Numbered from the stretch's first letter, positions 24,341-33,192 are shown. The stretch is 64,000 bases of DNA from Capnocytophaga periodontitidis (GCF_016126015.1 NZ_JAEFDB010000008.1:1-64000); one strand, 5' to 3'. Notes: generated from the letters alone by a model not told the origin. Made by a program: numbers and translations.

Positions 24341-25939
24341 TTAACTTAGAAATAACCTTTCCCACCAAGGGCGTGTTTTTACATATAGTTCCCACTCTTT
24401 TTTAGTGAAAGCCCTATCGTTATAAAGGCGGTAAGTGCCAGCAGGGTAATAGCCGCCTTGTTTATAAGGCACGCCTAACTCTTTAGGAGGGGTAGTTTCT
24501 TCTATGAAGAGGGAAGTTGAATTTTCTTGCTGTTCTTTGCTGTTTTTTAATGGAGGCAATTCAAATCCTCCAGCAGCATTATTATATCTTTCATACTCTT
24601 TCCGAACATATTTTCCACTTGTACAATCAAAAATATATTCATAATAAACATCAATAATATCATGTAAAACTTTCTTAACAACAGTTACTATCCATATATG
24701 TTTTATTTTATCAAATTCAAAATATAGCTTGTCAGCCTCTCTATTTTTTCCTGTCTCTAAATTAATAGAAGAGTCGTTGTTTAATATACCTAATATTTTT
24801 TCAAAACTCCATTTACCAAATTTTCTCTCTTCATCTATTTGTTCCAATTTTCCATTTTCATCATAATAACACCATGTTCCAATCATAGTATTTCCTCCCA
24901 TCCCAGCATATTTTCCATACTTTCGTAGTTTCCCATTAGGGTAGTAATAATACATATACCTATAATAAGCTGGTTTTTTTGGGATTACTATGTAGTATAT
25001 GTTTTCTCCTCCAAAGTTTACCCCTTTAAATAAATTACCATCTTTTGCTTTATAGAAATGAGGATTTCCGATTTCCTTATCATATCCCTCATAGTTTCTA
25101 TTGTGTAATTCAAAATCAAAATATTCAAACATAACTCTATCTTTTAAACATTCAGCTTTATTGTTATTATTAATTGTTTTGCATTGTAAAATCTGAAGGT
25201 CTTGGTACTCTTCCTCACTTATTGATATGCTATTTTTTCTTTTACGTTTATTCTTTTTACTATTTTTCAAAGGAGGAAGTGTAGGCATTTCCTTAGCATT
25301 TTCATTATAACGTTCGTACTCTTTACGAGTGTACTTTCCTGTTTTGCAGTTAAATATATATTCGTAATAAGTATCTATCAATATATCTATTCTTTCTTTA
25401 AAAACGATAACAGCTACCTCTCTGTTATTATTTTTAAATTCAATATATAATTTATCCCAATCCCTATTTTTACCTGTGTAGAGATCAATAACGCCATCTT
25501 TATGCAATACCTCTAAAATAGCATTAAATGTCCATTTACCTAATTTTGCTTCTTCATTCACTTGAGTTTCTTTGCCATTCTCATCAAAGTAATGCCAAAC
25601 ACCTATTTTTACTACCTGCATACCTGCATATTTACCATAGGCTTTAAGATTACCATTTTCATAGTAATCATAAAAATAATGGTAATAGGCTGGTAGGGGA
25701 GGAATTACATCATAAAAGATATAGCCTTTTCCTCCATAAAAAGGGCGGAAAGAAGATCCATCTTTTAATTTGTAATAATCTCCATATTTAGGATCTTTCT
25801 CGAAATCTTTGTACCTTGTATTCCATAGGTTAAAATCAAATTTTTCGAACATAATTGTATCTTTTAAAGAATTTTTGTTTTCTTGTGCCATCATATGATT
25901 TATTGTTAATACTACAATGTATAATAATATTTTCCTCAT
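24341..25939 (-). CDS. MORN/YwqK-type secreted protein with internal duplication
   Basis: A 532-residue protein with signal peptide (MRKILLYIVVLTINHMMAQ). Two ~225-residue halves (about 28-240 and 270-478) repeat the same order: DTIMFEKFDFNLWN / DRVMFEYFDFELHN, YYENGNLKAYGKYAGM / YYPNGKLRKYGKYAGM, GVWHYFDENGKE / GTWCYYDENGKL, and a 'TRKEYERYN...LPPLKNSK' end. The YYxNGxLxxxGxYxxGxW segments are MORN_2 repeats, as in proteins labelled YwqK antitoxin. The last ~50 residues (PPKELGVPYKQGGYYPAGTYRLYND) are unique. It lies between a truncated upstream gene and the PAAR-like fragment, which suggests a former injection-system or toxin locus. Confidence 0.75.
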   Translation of the reverse strand: MRKILLYIVVLTINHMMAQENKNSLKDTIMFEKFDFNLWNTRYKDFEKDPKYGDYYKLKDGSSFRPFYGGKGYIFYDVIPPLPAYYHYFYDYYENGNLKAYGKYAGMQVVKIGVWHYFDENGKETQVNEEAKLGKWTFNAILEVLHKDGVIDLYTGKNRDWDKLYIEFKNNNREVAVIVFKERIDILIDTYYEYIFNCKTGKYTRKEYERYNENAKEMPTLPPLKNSKKNKRKRKNSISISEEEYQDLQILQCKTINNNNKAECLKDRVMFEYFDFELHNRNYEGYDKEIGNPHFYKAKDGNLFKGVNFGGENIYYIVIPKKPAYYRYMYYYYPNGKLRKYGKYAGMGGNTMIGTWCYYDENGKLEQIDEERKFGKWSFEKILGILNNDSSINLETGKNREADKLYFEFDKIKHIWIVTVVKKVLHDIIDVYYEYIFDCTSGKYVRKEYERYNNAAGGFELPPLKNSKEQQENSTSLFIEETTPPKELGVPYKQGGYYPAGTYRLYNDRAFTKKEWELYVKTRPWWERLFLS

Positions 25940-25946
25940 AAGAGAT

Positions 25947-26078
25947 TTATTTTAATAAATAATGTTTTCGTATAGTTTCCCACTGCCATTTCCATAGTTG
26001 AAAACGATTTATAGGACTTCGTGCGTTGCCTGATACAGGATCTTTTACTAAATGAGAATAGTCCATTATATTGAAGCT
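25947..26078 (-). pseudogene. 3' end of a gene cut off by the IS element
   Basis: The minus-strand frame ...MDYSHLVKDPVSGNARS followed by PINRFQLWKWQWETIRKHYLLK and stop runs out of the IS left end at 26079. It has a protein-like composition, ends 8 nt before the start of the MORN-type gene and is in the same direction, so it is most likely the last ~40 codons of a gene whose 5' part was lost on IS insertion and rearrangement. I do not recognise the family. Confidence 0.55.
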
Positions 26079-26760
26079 GTTTAAACTTATTTCTATAATA
26101 AAGTAAAAGTTCCCGAAAATTAGTAATTTTGTGTTTGAAAAAAAAAGAACACCAAAATTCAGGAACTTTGTGCAAAGATACAATAAATAATTGGATTATT
26201 CCCTTTTTAAGTGTAGGAAAAGGAGGATTTAAAAGTAATTTTGATTTGGCTACAATTGGATGGTAGTCATACACGTTGTCGGCAAAAAGGAGAGTCTGCA
26301 GGTTATCAAGCAAGAAAAAAAGCCATAACCACAAATAGCATTTTTTTTGTGATAATAAAGGGCAAATGATAGCAATGGGGAGTCCTAAAGCTGGAAATCA
26401 CAATGACTTATATGAAATAGAAGAAGTACTAAAAGAAATCTTAGCTTTATTAGAAGAAGCAGGAATAGAATACAAAGGTTTGTTTCTCAATGCTGATGCA
26501 GGATTTGACAGCAAATCTGTGAGAGATTTTTTAGAAAGCAAAGAAATTATAGCAAACATTAAACCTAATCCTCGAAATGGAGAGCAACCAGATGTTTATT
26601 TTGATGAAGAATTGTACAAAAATAGGTTTAAAATTGAACAAGCAAATGGTTGGCTTGACGGATATAAAGGTTTGATAATGAAATACGAATATCTTGATGT
26701 AACTTGGATTGGAATGCTCCTATTAGGGTTTATCTCCAAGTTCCTCAAAAAAGTTTAAAC
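26079..26760 (+). mobile_element. Decayed IS5-type insertion sequence
   Basis: Bounded by GTTTAAACTTATTT (26079-26092) on the left and its near-complement AAAAAAGTTTAAAC (26747-26760) on the right. It encodes a broken transposase and is only 682 bp long, shorter than intact IS5-group elements. No matching target duplication is visible (left flank ...GAAGCT, right flank ACGTTT...), so it has been rearranged since insertion. A further copy of its right end, inverted, lies at 23392-23420. Confidence 0.8.
26221..26758 (+). pseudogene. IS5-family transposase, frameshifted
   Basis: All three DDE regions can be read but not in one frame: 'SNFDLATI' then, after a shift near 26255, LDGSHTRCRQKGESAGYQAR (first Asp), then after a shift at the T8 run 26341-26348, DNKGQMIAMGSPKAGNHNDL, LFLNADAGFDSKSVRDFLES (second Asp), and YKNRFKIEQANGWLDGYKGL (Glu) to the end at 26758. 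The N-terminal half is missing or unreadable. Non-functional. Confidence 0.85.
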
Positions 26761-26780
26761 ACGTTTATAAAAAAGATACT

Positions 26781-26948
26781 ATGAGTATTACCCTAAGTTT
26801 AGAAAAAAGGAAACAAATCCTCATTCAAAACCTACATTTTCAAAAAGGAGAATATACAATAAATTTGAAAGATTGTAATTTTCAGAGTGATTACTATATA
26901 AAAAAATTTCCTTGTGATTGTTTAAATTATAGAAGAGAAGAAGAATAA
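26781..26948 (+). CDS. Small ORF of 55 residues, unknown
   Basis: A frame from ATG 26781 to TAA 26948 (MSITLSLEKRKQILIQNLHF...; ends FPCDCLNYRREEE). It begins 20 nt after the IS right end and stops 29 nt before the -7 box of the next gene. Composition is protein-like with three Cys, but there is no homologue I recognise. It may be a gene truncated at its 3' end, or a chance frame. Confidence 0.35.
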   Translation: MSITLSLEKRKQILIQNLHFQKGEYTINLKDCNFQSDYYIKKFPCDCLNYRREEE

Positions 26949-27001
26949 AAAGTATTGATTTTTTGCTTTTTAGTTCTATATTTGCAGAAAAACCTATTCT
27001 T

Positions 27002-28081
27002 ATGAAAAGAACATTATTATTTTTACTCATAGCCATATTCCTAACCTCTTGTTCTATGTTCACACCCAAAGACGACAATATGAAATGGACTGCTCAATAC
27101 AACTTTATGGATTTGTACAAACAAAAAGTATATGAAGGTTATTTTAATGCAGGGGCAGCTATTGAGATAAATGGCATTGCAGTAATCAACAGCCACACTA
27201 TTTTATTGGGAGCAGAAAAAGATTTGCGAGCTTTTGATCCTGAAATTTTAGAAAAACAAGCGGTACTTTTTATCTCTACCGACAAAGGTAAAACCTATAA
27301 GGAAATCCCCTTAGAAGGAAGCTACTTTGATAGTTTTTACAAAACTGAGGACTACTGCATTATAAAGACTTCGGGAGAGCATCGTTTTATTTATCTATTT
27401 AACAATAAAACACTTAAAGTGGAAAAAATAGATGGGTATAATAGAAAATCAAATATATGGTATGGTATTTTTGACGGCAGATATATTATGTATGACAACA
27501 AAGAAAATAAATATGTAATGGATATATCAAACCGAAGCAAAATGTATGAAATACCCAAAGCAATTAAAAATATACCTACTTATCCTATCAATCAGAATGG
27601 AGATTTGATTTATATGAAAAACAATGATTTGTATATTTACAATGTCATCTCTCAACAAGAAAAGTTATATAAGAAACTCAAAAATAAATACGACTATTTC
27701 TCTTCTATGGTATTTGAAGAAGATGATACTCCACTAACATTACAGCAAGTAAAGAATGAAGATGATGAGGAAAAGTATGAGAAAAGGATTTATAATTTAG
27801 ATGAAGAGTTGTTGTATGTTATCAATAAGGATAATAGGCGAAAACATTACAGATACAACAATTTTATTTGCGACTATTCAGCCTTAGGTACCTCTCCCGA
27901 AATTCGTTTTTCTTATGATTATGGCAAAACTTGGAAAATACATAATGTAAAAGGCTTTTCTATCTTACAAAGTACTTTTGGCTTTTATAAAGATGAATTT
28001 TTGGTGACCGAAGGCATATTCTTTCGAGGAAATTCACCAGAAAGTGGTGGGCGCATAATGGTAGGGGAATTTCAGAAATAA
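27002..28081 (+). CDS. Lipoprotein with beta-propeller-like (BNR-type) body
   Basis: A 359-residue lipoprotein (MKRTLLFLLIAIFLTSC, Cys17). A TATATTTG -7 box at 26977-26984 lies inside the longer open frame, so the ATG at 27002 is chosen. Repeating strands such as AVLFISTDKGKTYKEIPL, FIYLFNNKTLKVEKI, LYIYNVISQQEKLY and IRFSYDYGKTWKIHNV contain Asp-box-like (S.D.GKTW) turns as in sialidase/photosystem-assembly-type propellers. Likely a surface or periplasmic binding protein; ligand unknown. Ends 6 nt before a strong bidirectional hairpin. Confidence 0.7.
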   Translation: MKRTLLFLLIAIFLTSCSMFTPKDDNMKWTAQYNFMDLYKQKVYEGYFNAGAAIEINGIAVINSHTILLGAEKDLRAFDPEILEKQAVLFISTDKGKTYKEIPLEGSYFDSFYKTEDYCIIKTSGEHRFIYLFNNKTLKVEKIDGYNRKSNIWYGIFDGRYIMYDNKENKYVMDISNRSKMYEIPKAIKNIPTYPINQNGDLIYMKNNDLYIYNVISQQEKLYKKLKNKYDYFSSMVFEEDDTPLTLQQVKNEDDEEKYEKRIYNLDEELLYVINKDNRRKHYRYNNFICDYSALGTSPEIRFSYDYGKTWKIHNVKGFSILQSTFGFYKDEFLVTEGIFFRGNSPESGGRIMVGEFQK

Positions 28082-28086
28082 AAATA

Positions 28087-28124
28087 GTGCGAGCCGCACG
28101 GGCTTTTGCCCGTGCGGCTCGCAC
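28087..28124. terminator. 17-bp perfect GC-rich hairpin between convergent genes
   Basis: GTGCGAGCCGCACGGGC-TTTT-GCCCGTGCGGCTCGCAC, a perfect 17-bp stem with a TTTT loop, far more GC-rich than its surroundings and without a T-run. It sits between convergent stops and probably stops transcription both ways; its GTGCGAGC/GCTCGCAC ends resemble the REP-like hairpin at 24168-24180. Confidence 0.7.
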
Positions 28125-28137
28125 CTGTAGTAAATAA

Positions 28138-30453
28138 TTACATTCTGTTTTTCTGGTCACCATCGGCTTGTTGACCCTTGTATTTGCTTTGAGTAGCATT
28201 GAAATTGTACTCTAACCCAATGCGAAATGAACGTGTATTGCTATCAAAATGCTTATTATTAGTAACATAAGGATTTTGAAATCTGTCATAAGTTCCCATT
28301 TGGTTAAAAATATCCATTACACCTCCATACACTTCCAATGATTTGTTGAGGAAAGAATGTGAAAACATCAAAATTACCATTCCTTGAGGTTTATAACCAT
28401 AAGCAGTATCCTTACTTCCTTTACTGCGATATACCATCATTAAAAAGAGATTGGCATTGTCGCTTAGGCTAAATTGGTTCATCAACTCAGCTCCAAAGAC
28501 GGGTTGGTTGTTCTCAAAAACGCCATTAGCAAACTGTTTGCCGTACATCAAATCGAGTTTTGGTACCCAACGCCCTATTTGGTAATAAGCCGAAAGTCCT
28601 AACTTCAATCTTTGGTAATCACCAAAATTGTGAATGTAGCGCTCTACTACATTAGGCAGGGTACGCGACAATTGGTAATCTTCAAAAAAGCCATTGTGTA
28701 CCAATGAATAATCTACTGATAGAGAAACGATTTGATAAGTAAGCAAGAGTGAAAAATCATCACTTAGGCGTGGTTGCAAATCGGTATTACCGCGATTGTA
28801 GAGAAAAGGAGTTTCATACGTAAAACGGTCGGAAAGTTCATAAAAGGCAGGGCGAGTGATTTTTTTGGCATAGCTAAACGACCATTCGGTTTTATGCCAA
28901 GGGAATGCTACCGAAATATTAGGGAGCAAGTGCTTGTAACTACGGCTTTTAGTATCGTTCTTCACATCGTTTTCAAAATAACCAAAATCGGTATATTCAT
29001 AGCGCGCCCCTATCTTCCATTTGGTTTTATGCCAAGGGAACGAATAACTCGCAAAAGCAGCCGATTGTGTTTCCTTGTTGTCAATATCGGTAGGAGTACT
29101 GATATTGTCTTTATAATTGTCGTAGCGCGATAGGGTGCTGGCTTCCACACCATAACCTAACAAGCCTTTACCTACTCGTTGCGTGAGATTGGTTTTCATC
29201 GTCCACAAGTGTGATTGCGCATCCGAATGGGTGTTGATATTGCGCTGAGAAGGTGTGGTGAGGTTGCGCTCTACAATATCAGAACGATAATTAGAGGAAG
29301 CACCCGCATAGAATACATCGGTTTGCAACTTGAGTTTATCGGAAAGTTTGCCATCGTAATACACATTGGCATTGAGGCGTGTATCCTTGTTGAGGCGGTC
29401 GAAAGTGTTCAATCCTTGTTGGGTAAGGGTTCCATTGCGGTAAGTAGCTGTGTTTTGCTCGGTAACATTACGCCCCGATAGCGGACTTGTAGTCATCCAC
29501 ACACTTGCCCCCAATGAATGTTTATCGTTGATTTCGTGAGAGAAACCTGTTTTAGCATAGAAACGACGAGTGTTATCTTTCACTATTTCATCGGTGTGCA
29601 CTTGCCAATTGTTGGCTTGGGTATGCACATTCAACTCTTGATTGTTTTCGCGTTTGAAGTTGTGATAGACATCTGTGTGTGTTGAGAAGAAAACATCGGT
29701 ATTGCCTGAACGGTAGTTTAGGTGAGCATCCACAAAGCCTTCTTGTCCTTTTTTAAACCGACTTTCCACGCTCACACCACCGCTGAGACCGTCGCCTTGT
29801 TTCTTTTTGAGAAAAATGTGAATCACCGCCCCCACACTGTTGTCGTATTCAGCACCTGGTTGCGTTTCCAAGCTAATGCGGTCTATTTCCTTGGGAGAAA
29901 GGCGGTACACATCGTTCATATCGCGCACCCGCTTGTTGTTGATATAGAACAAAGGTTTTCCTTTGCCAAATACTTCTACGCCATAAGAGGTATACGACAT
30001 TGATACCCCAGGTAAGAAATAGAGCAAAAGGTCTACTTTAGGGATGTTTTTCAATGAAGAAGCCGCTACATCGGCAGTAATTACGGTACCTTGTTGTTTC
30101 ATCACAGGGCGATGCGCCGAAACCACTACTTCACCGAGTTCATTTACTGATTTTTGTAAGGAAATGCTGCCTAAATCGTTAGACGAAGGGATAAAAACTT
30201 TTTCTTTGTACTCCAAATGGGTAATTTTGAGTACTGAAGGCTTACCTTGGGCGTTGTCGGGCAGTTCAAAATGACCTTTGTCATCGCTAATAGCTCCTTT
30301 TACCATTGTAGAATCGGGGAGGGTAAGTTGGATAACGTTAGCACCAAAAATAGGTTCTCCTTTTTCGTTTAGTAAAGTACCTTTATAGGTGTTTTGTGCG
30401 TGAGTAATAGCAAGAGGAAGAAGTGCCATTACTAAAAATAGTAATCGTTTCAT
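28138..30453 (-). CDS. TonB-receptor-like outer-membrane beta-barrel protein
   Basis: A 771-residue outer-membrane protein with signal peptide (MKRLLFLVMALLPLAITHAQ), an N-terminal carboxypeptidase-regulatory-like domain (residues ~22-95: YKGTLLNEKGEPIFGANVIQL...ISDDKGHFELPD), a plug-like part (ITADVAASSLKNIPKVDLLL, GVEVFGKGKPLFYINNKRVRD) and a long barrel ending FRIGLEYNFNATQSKYKG. This is the 'outer membrane beta-barrel family' (OMP_b-brl_3) of Bacteroidota, related to TonB-dependent receptors. A TATATTTG box is at 30496-30489. No SusD-like partner is adjacent, so the substrate is unknown; peptide or metal transport are usual guesses. Confidence 0.85.
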   Translation of the reverse strand: MKRLLFLVMALLPLAITHAQNTYKGTLLNEKGEPIFGANVIQLTLPDSTMVKGAISDDKGHFELPDNAQGKPSVLKITHLEYKEKVFIPSSNDLGSISLQKSVNELGEVVVSAHRPVMKQQGTVITADVAASSLKNIPKVDLLLYFLPGVSMSYTSYGVEVFGKGKPLFYINNKRVRDMNDVYRLSPKEIDRISLETQPGAEYDNSVGAVIHIFLKKKQGDGLSGGVSVESRFKKGQEGFVDAHLNYRSGNTDVFFSTHTDVYHNFKRENNQELNVHTQANNWQVHTDEIVKDNTRRFYAKTGFSHEINDKHSLGASVWMTTSPLSGRNVTEQNTATYRNGTLTQQGLNTFDRLNKDTRLNANVYYDGKLSDKLKLQTDVFYAGASSNYRSDIVERNLTTPSQRNINTHSDAQSHLWTMKTNLTQRVGKGLLGYGVEASTLSRYDNYKDNISTPTDIDNKETQSAAFASYSFPWHKTKWKIGARYEYTDFGYFENDVKNDTKSRSYKHLLPNISVAFPWHKTEWSFSYAKKITRPAFYELSDRFTYETPFLYNRGNTDLQPRLSDDFSLLLTYQIVSLSVDYSLVHNGFFEDYQLSRTLPNVVERYIHNFGDYQRLKLGLSAYYQIGRWVPKLDLMYGKQFANGVFENNQPVFGAELMNQFSLSDNANLFLMMVYRSKGSKDTAYGYKPQGMVILMFSHSFLNKSLEVYGGVMDIFNQMGTYDRFQNPYVTNNKHFDSNTRSFRIGLEYNFNATQSKYKGQQADGDQKNRM

Positions 30454-30559
30454 ACTTTGAGTTTGATAAATGATTGTTAATTACGCCGCAAATATAAATA
30501 TAGTTTTTTATAAACACAAGAGAAATTAAAACTTTTTAAAATAAAAACCTTTTAATCAT

Positions 30560-30655
30560 TTATTCTTCGTCCTTCGTAATTTGTCATTCATCATTCGTCA
30601 CTCGTCATTTGTCATTATTATATATTTCGTCATTCGTACTTCGTAATTCGTAATT
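30560..30655. repeat. Low-complexity 'TTCGTCATTCGTAATTCG' stretch
   Basis: The 248-nt gap between the divergent barrel and methyltransferase genes holds a tract of imperfect 7-8-nt units (TCATTCG, TCACTCG, TAATTCG). Similar tracts occur at 48975-49040 and 42800-42835. No gene seen. Confidence 0.6.
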
Positions 30656-30701
30656 ATTTTATATCTTTGCGACTTGATTCTGATTAACACATTACCCTTT
30701 T

Positions 30702-31802
30702 ATGAATTTAACTCCTGCATTAGAGAAACAATACACTAAAGAACAGAGAACAGCCCTTGAGGCTCAGCGTTTGGCTCAAGAAATCGCTTTTGGACCTGTT
30801 GTTTTTCAAATCTCCCAACTAATGGTAAAATTTGGCGTTTTGGAAGCGTTATGCAACGCCCCTAACGGTCTTACAATGGCTGAAGTTGCCGCTCAAACAA
30901 AGCTCAGCGACTACGCAGTGAAAATACTTTTGGAGGCATCACTCTCTATAGGTACCGTAATTGTGAGTAACGACGACCGATTTTCTATCACCAAAGCAGG
31001 TTGGTTTTTGTTACGCGACAAAACAACACGCGTGAATATGGAGTTTATACAAGAGGTGTGCTACGAAGGCTTATTCCACCTCGAAGAGGCTCTTACCGAG
31101 GGCAAACCTTCAGGATTAAAAGTATTTGGCTCTTGGCCTACTATCTACGAGGGACTTTCACAACTGCCTCCTAAAGCCCAAGAAAAATGGTTCGCCTTCG
31201 ATCATTATTATTCTGATTATTCGTTTGACGATGCTTTGAACATCGTTTTCAAGCAACCCGTGAAAACCTTGCTCGATGTGGGCGGCAATACCGGTAGATT
31301 TGCCTTGAGAACAGTGGAGTACAACCCCAATGTGCAGGTAACCATTATGGACTTGCCTCAACAATTAGGGTTGATGAAAGCCAATACCGCTGGCAAAGCA
31401 GGTGCTGAACGCATTGCCGGACACCCTGCAAACCTCTTAGACGCATCGGTGCCTTTCCCTAAAGGATTTGATGCAATATGGATGAGTCAGTTTTTAGATT
31501 GTTTTTCTGAAGATGAAGTAACGAGCATTCTCAGTCGTGCTGCAGCTGCAATGGATGAGCATACCTCGCTTTACATACTCGAAGCCTACTGGGATAGACA
31601 ACAACACGAAACAGGGGCATATTGCCTCACCCAAATAAGTGTTTACTTTACCGCAATGGCAAATGGCAACAGCAAGATGTACTACTCAGGTGATATGATA
31701 CGCTGTGTGGAACGCGCCGGATTGGAAGTAAGTGCTATCTATGATAACTTAGGCAGCGGCAATAGCCACACGCTTTTTCAAGTGAAGAAAAAAAGTGAAT
31801 AG
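30702..31802 (+). CDS. SAM-dependent methyltransferase of the O-methyltransferase type
   Basis: A 366-residue protein with an N-terminal winged-helix dimerisation domain (about residues 30-105: FQISQLMVKFGVLEAL, GLTMAEVAAQTKLSDYAVKI) and a Rossmann methyltransferase domain with LLDVGGNTGRFALR (SAM-binding motif I, about residue 188), VTIMDLPQQL (motif II) and FDAIWMSQFLDCF. This is the plan of plant/actinobacterial small-molecule O-methyltransferases. Substrate unknown; no biosynthetic cluster surrounds it. A TATCTTTG -7 box lies at 30662-30669. Confidence 0.85.
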   Translation: MNLTPALEKQYTKEQRTALEAQRLAQEIAFGPVVFQISQLMVKFGVLEALCNAPNGLTMAEVAAQTKLSDYAVKILLEASLSIGTVIVSNDDRFSITKAGWFLLRDKTTRVNMEFIQEVCYEGLFHLEEALTEGKPSGLKVFGSWPTIYEGLSQLPPKAQEKWFAFDHYYSDYSFDDALNIVFKQPVKTLLDVGGNTGRFALRTVEYNPNVQVTIMDLPQQLGLMKANTAGKAGAERIAGHPANLLDASVPFPKGFDAIWMSQFLDCFSEDEVTSILSRAAAAMDEHTSLYILEAYWDRQQHETGAYCLTQISVYFTAMANGNSKMYYSGDMIRCVERAGLEVSAIYDNLGSGNSHTLFQVKKKSE

Positions 31803-31813
31803 TGAATGAAGAG

Positions 31814-31845
31814 ACTTTGTCAAAGTCCTTGGACTTTGATAAAGT
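31814..31845. terminator. Hairpin of the ACTTTGnCAAAGTCC family between convergent genes
   Basis: ACTTTGTCAAAGTCC-TT-GGACTTTGATAAAGT: 15-bp stem with one mismatch, the same 32-nt element as at 6998-7029 and 11431-11462. Here it lies between the convergent methyltransferase and murF stops and may act as a bidirectional terminator. Confidence 0.65.
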
Positions 31846-31860
31846 GTTATAACTTGTAAC

Positions 31861-33192
31861 CTATTTTACCTGAATTAAACGTTCTAACGCCATTCCGCGT
31901 GAGCCTTTGATAAGGAGTAGGCAATTGTTGAACGATAGGGTAGGGAAGACCTCTTTGAAAGCCTCGAAAGTTTCGTATTGCGGATAAGGGCTTTGGGTTT
32001 TAGCAAAGTTACTCCCTACCAAATATACGCCTTCCCACTCATAATTTTTAAGTTTATCTACTATACGCTGATGTTCTTCTGCAGCGTAGTTTCCTAATTC
32101 AAACATATCCCCTAAAATGAGTACTTTCTTCTTCTCGTCACTCATTGTAAGCAAATTGTCGATAGCAGCGGCCATACTGCTGGGGTTGGCATTGTAAGCA
32201 TCGAGCAATACGGTATTGCTGCCCCATTGCACCAACTGACTGCGGTTATTCTGCGGGATATAGGCTTCAATACCTCTTTTTATAGCCTCGTTAGAGAGTT
32301 TGAAAAATTTGCCGAAAGCTACTGCAGCGGCTATATTGGTGAAATTGTAGCTGCCTACTAAATGTGAAGTTGCTATGGTAGGAGCATCGGTAAACCCTTC
32401 TATTACAACCTTTTCCCCTTCTTCGGTAGTTTGTGTGGAGGCATCTTCAAATTGTATGGTTACGGGTTGAGTGCCCAAACACTGTACGGCTACATTCACC
32501 CCTTTACCTACCCCGAAACTATACTCGTTGTGATAATCGGCTAAGAGGGCTTCGGTAATAGGATTATCGGCATTAGCGATGATAGTTTTTTGGTGAGCTT
32601 TGAGGTAGTCGTAGAGTTCGCCTTTGGTTTGTATAACGCCCTCGAAAGAGCCAAATCCCTCCAAATGCGCTTTGCCAATGCTAGTGATATAGCCATAATC
32701 GGGTTGGGCGATATTACAGAGGAAAGCGATTTCGCCAGGGTGATTGGCGCCCATTTCTACAATAGCGATATCGGTTTCGGGTTTGATAGAAAGCAGAGTG
32801 AGTGGCACCCCTATATTGTTGTTGAGGTTGCCTTGAGTGGCTACTACGTTCAGCTGCTGTGATAAAACAGATTTGATGAGTTCTTTGGTAGTGGTTTTGC
32901 CGTTGCTACCGGTGATGCCTATCACGAGAGTTTTGAGGGTGTTACGATGATAGGTAGCGAGTTCTTGTAGGGTAGTGAGTACATCGCTAACCAAGATCAT
33001 TTTATCAGAAGTTTGATAAGCAACCTCATCGATTACGGCATATTGAGCTCCCTTTTCGAGGGCTTCGGCGGCAAAGGTATTTCCGTTGAAAGAAGCCCCT
33101 TTTAGTGCGAAATAAATACTACCTTCAGCAATATTGCGGGTATCGGTAGAAACGCCTGTAGAGGCGAGGAATTTTTGGTAAAGATTTTTCAT
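31861..33192 (-). CDS. murF: UDP-N-acetylmuramoyl-tripeptide--D-alanyl-D-alanine ligase
   Basis: Adds D-Ala-D-Ala to the UDP-MurNAc-tripeptide, the last cytoplasmic step of the peptidoglycan precursor. 443 residues. Seen: the substrate domain start (STDTRNIAEGSIYFALKGASFNG), ATP loop GITGSNGKTTTKELI (about residues 93-107), GNLNNNIGVPLTLL, IVEMGANHPGEIAFL and LLDAYNANPSSM. The frame is open to a TTG at 33195, but the ATG at 33192 is the natural start, and a TACTTTTG box is at 33239-33232. It lies downstream of gldJ on the same strand, a usual flavobacterial order. Confidence 0.95.
   Translation of the reverse strand: MKNLYQKFLASTGVSTDTRNIAEGSIYFALKGASFNGNTFAAEALEKGAQYAVIDEVAYQTSDKMILVSDVLTTLQELATYHRNTLKTLVIGITGSNGKTTTKELIKSVLSQQLNVVATQGNLNNNIGVPLTLLSIKPETDIAIVEMGANHPGEIAFLCNIAQPDYGYITSIGKAHLEGFGSFEGVIQTKGELYDYLKAHQKTIIANADNPITEALLADYHNEYSFGVGKGVNVAVQCLGTQPVTIQFEDASTQTTEEGEKVVIEGFTDAPTIATSHLVGSYNFTNIAAAVAFGKFFKLSNEAIKRGIEAYIPQNNRSQLVQWGSNTVLLDAYNANPSSMAAAIDNLLTMSDEKKKVLILGDMFELGNYAAEEHQRIVDKLKNYEWEGVYLVGSNFAKTQSPYPQYETFEAFKEVFPTLSFNNCLLLIKGSRGMALERLIQVK

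Noticed and set aside
25936-26334. 132-residue minus-strand frame across the IS left half
   Set aside because: It is antisense to the transposase remnant, and only its last ~40 codons (in a different frame, 25947-26078) look like a real gene end.
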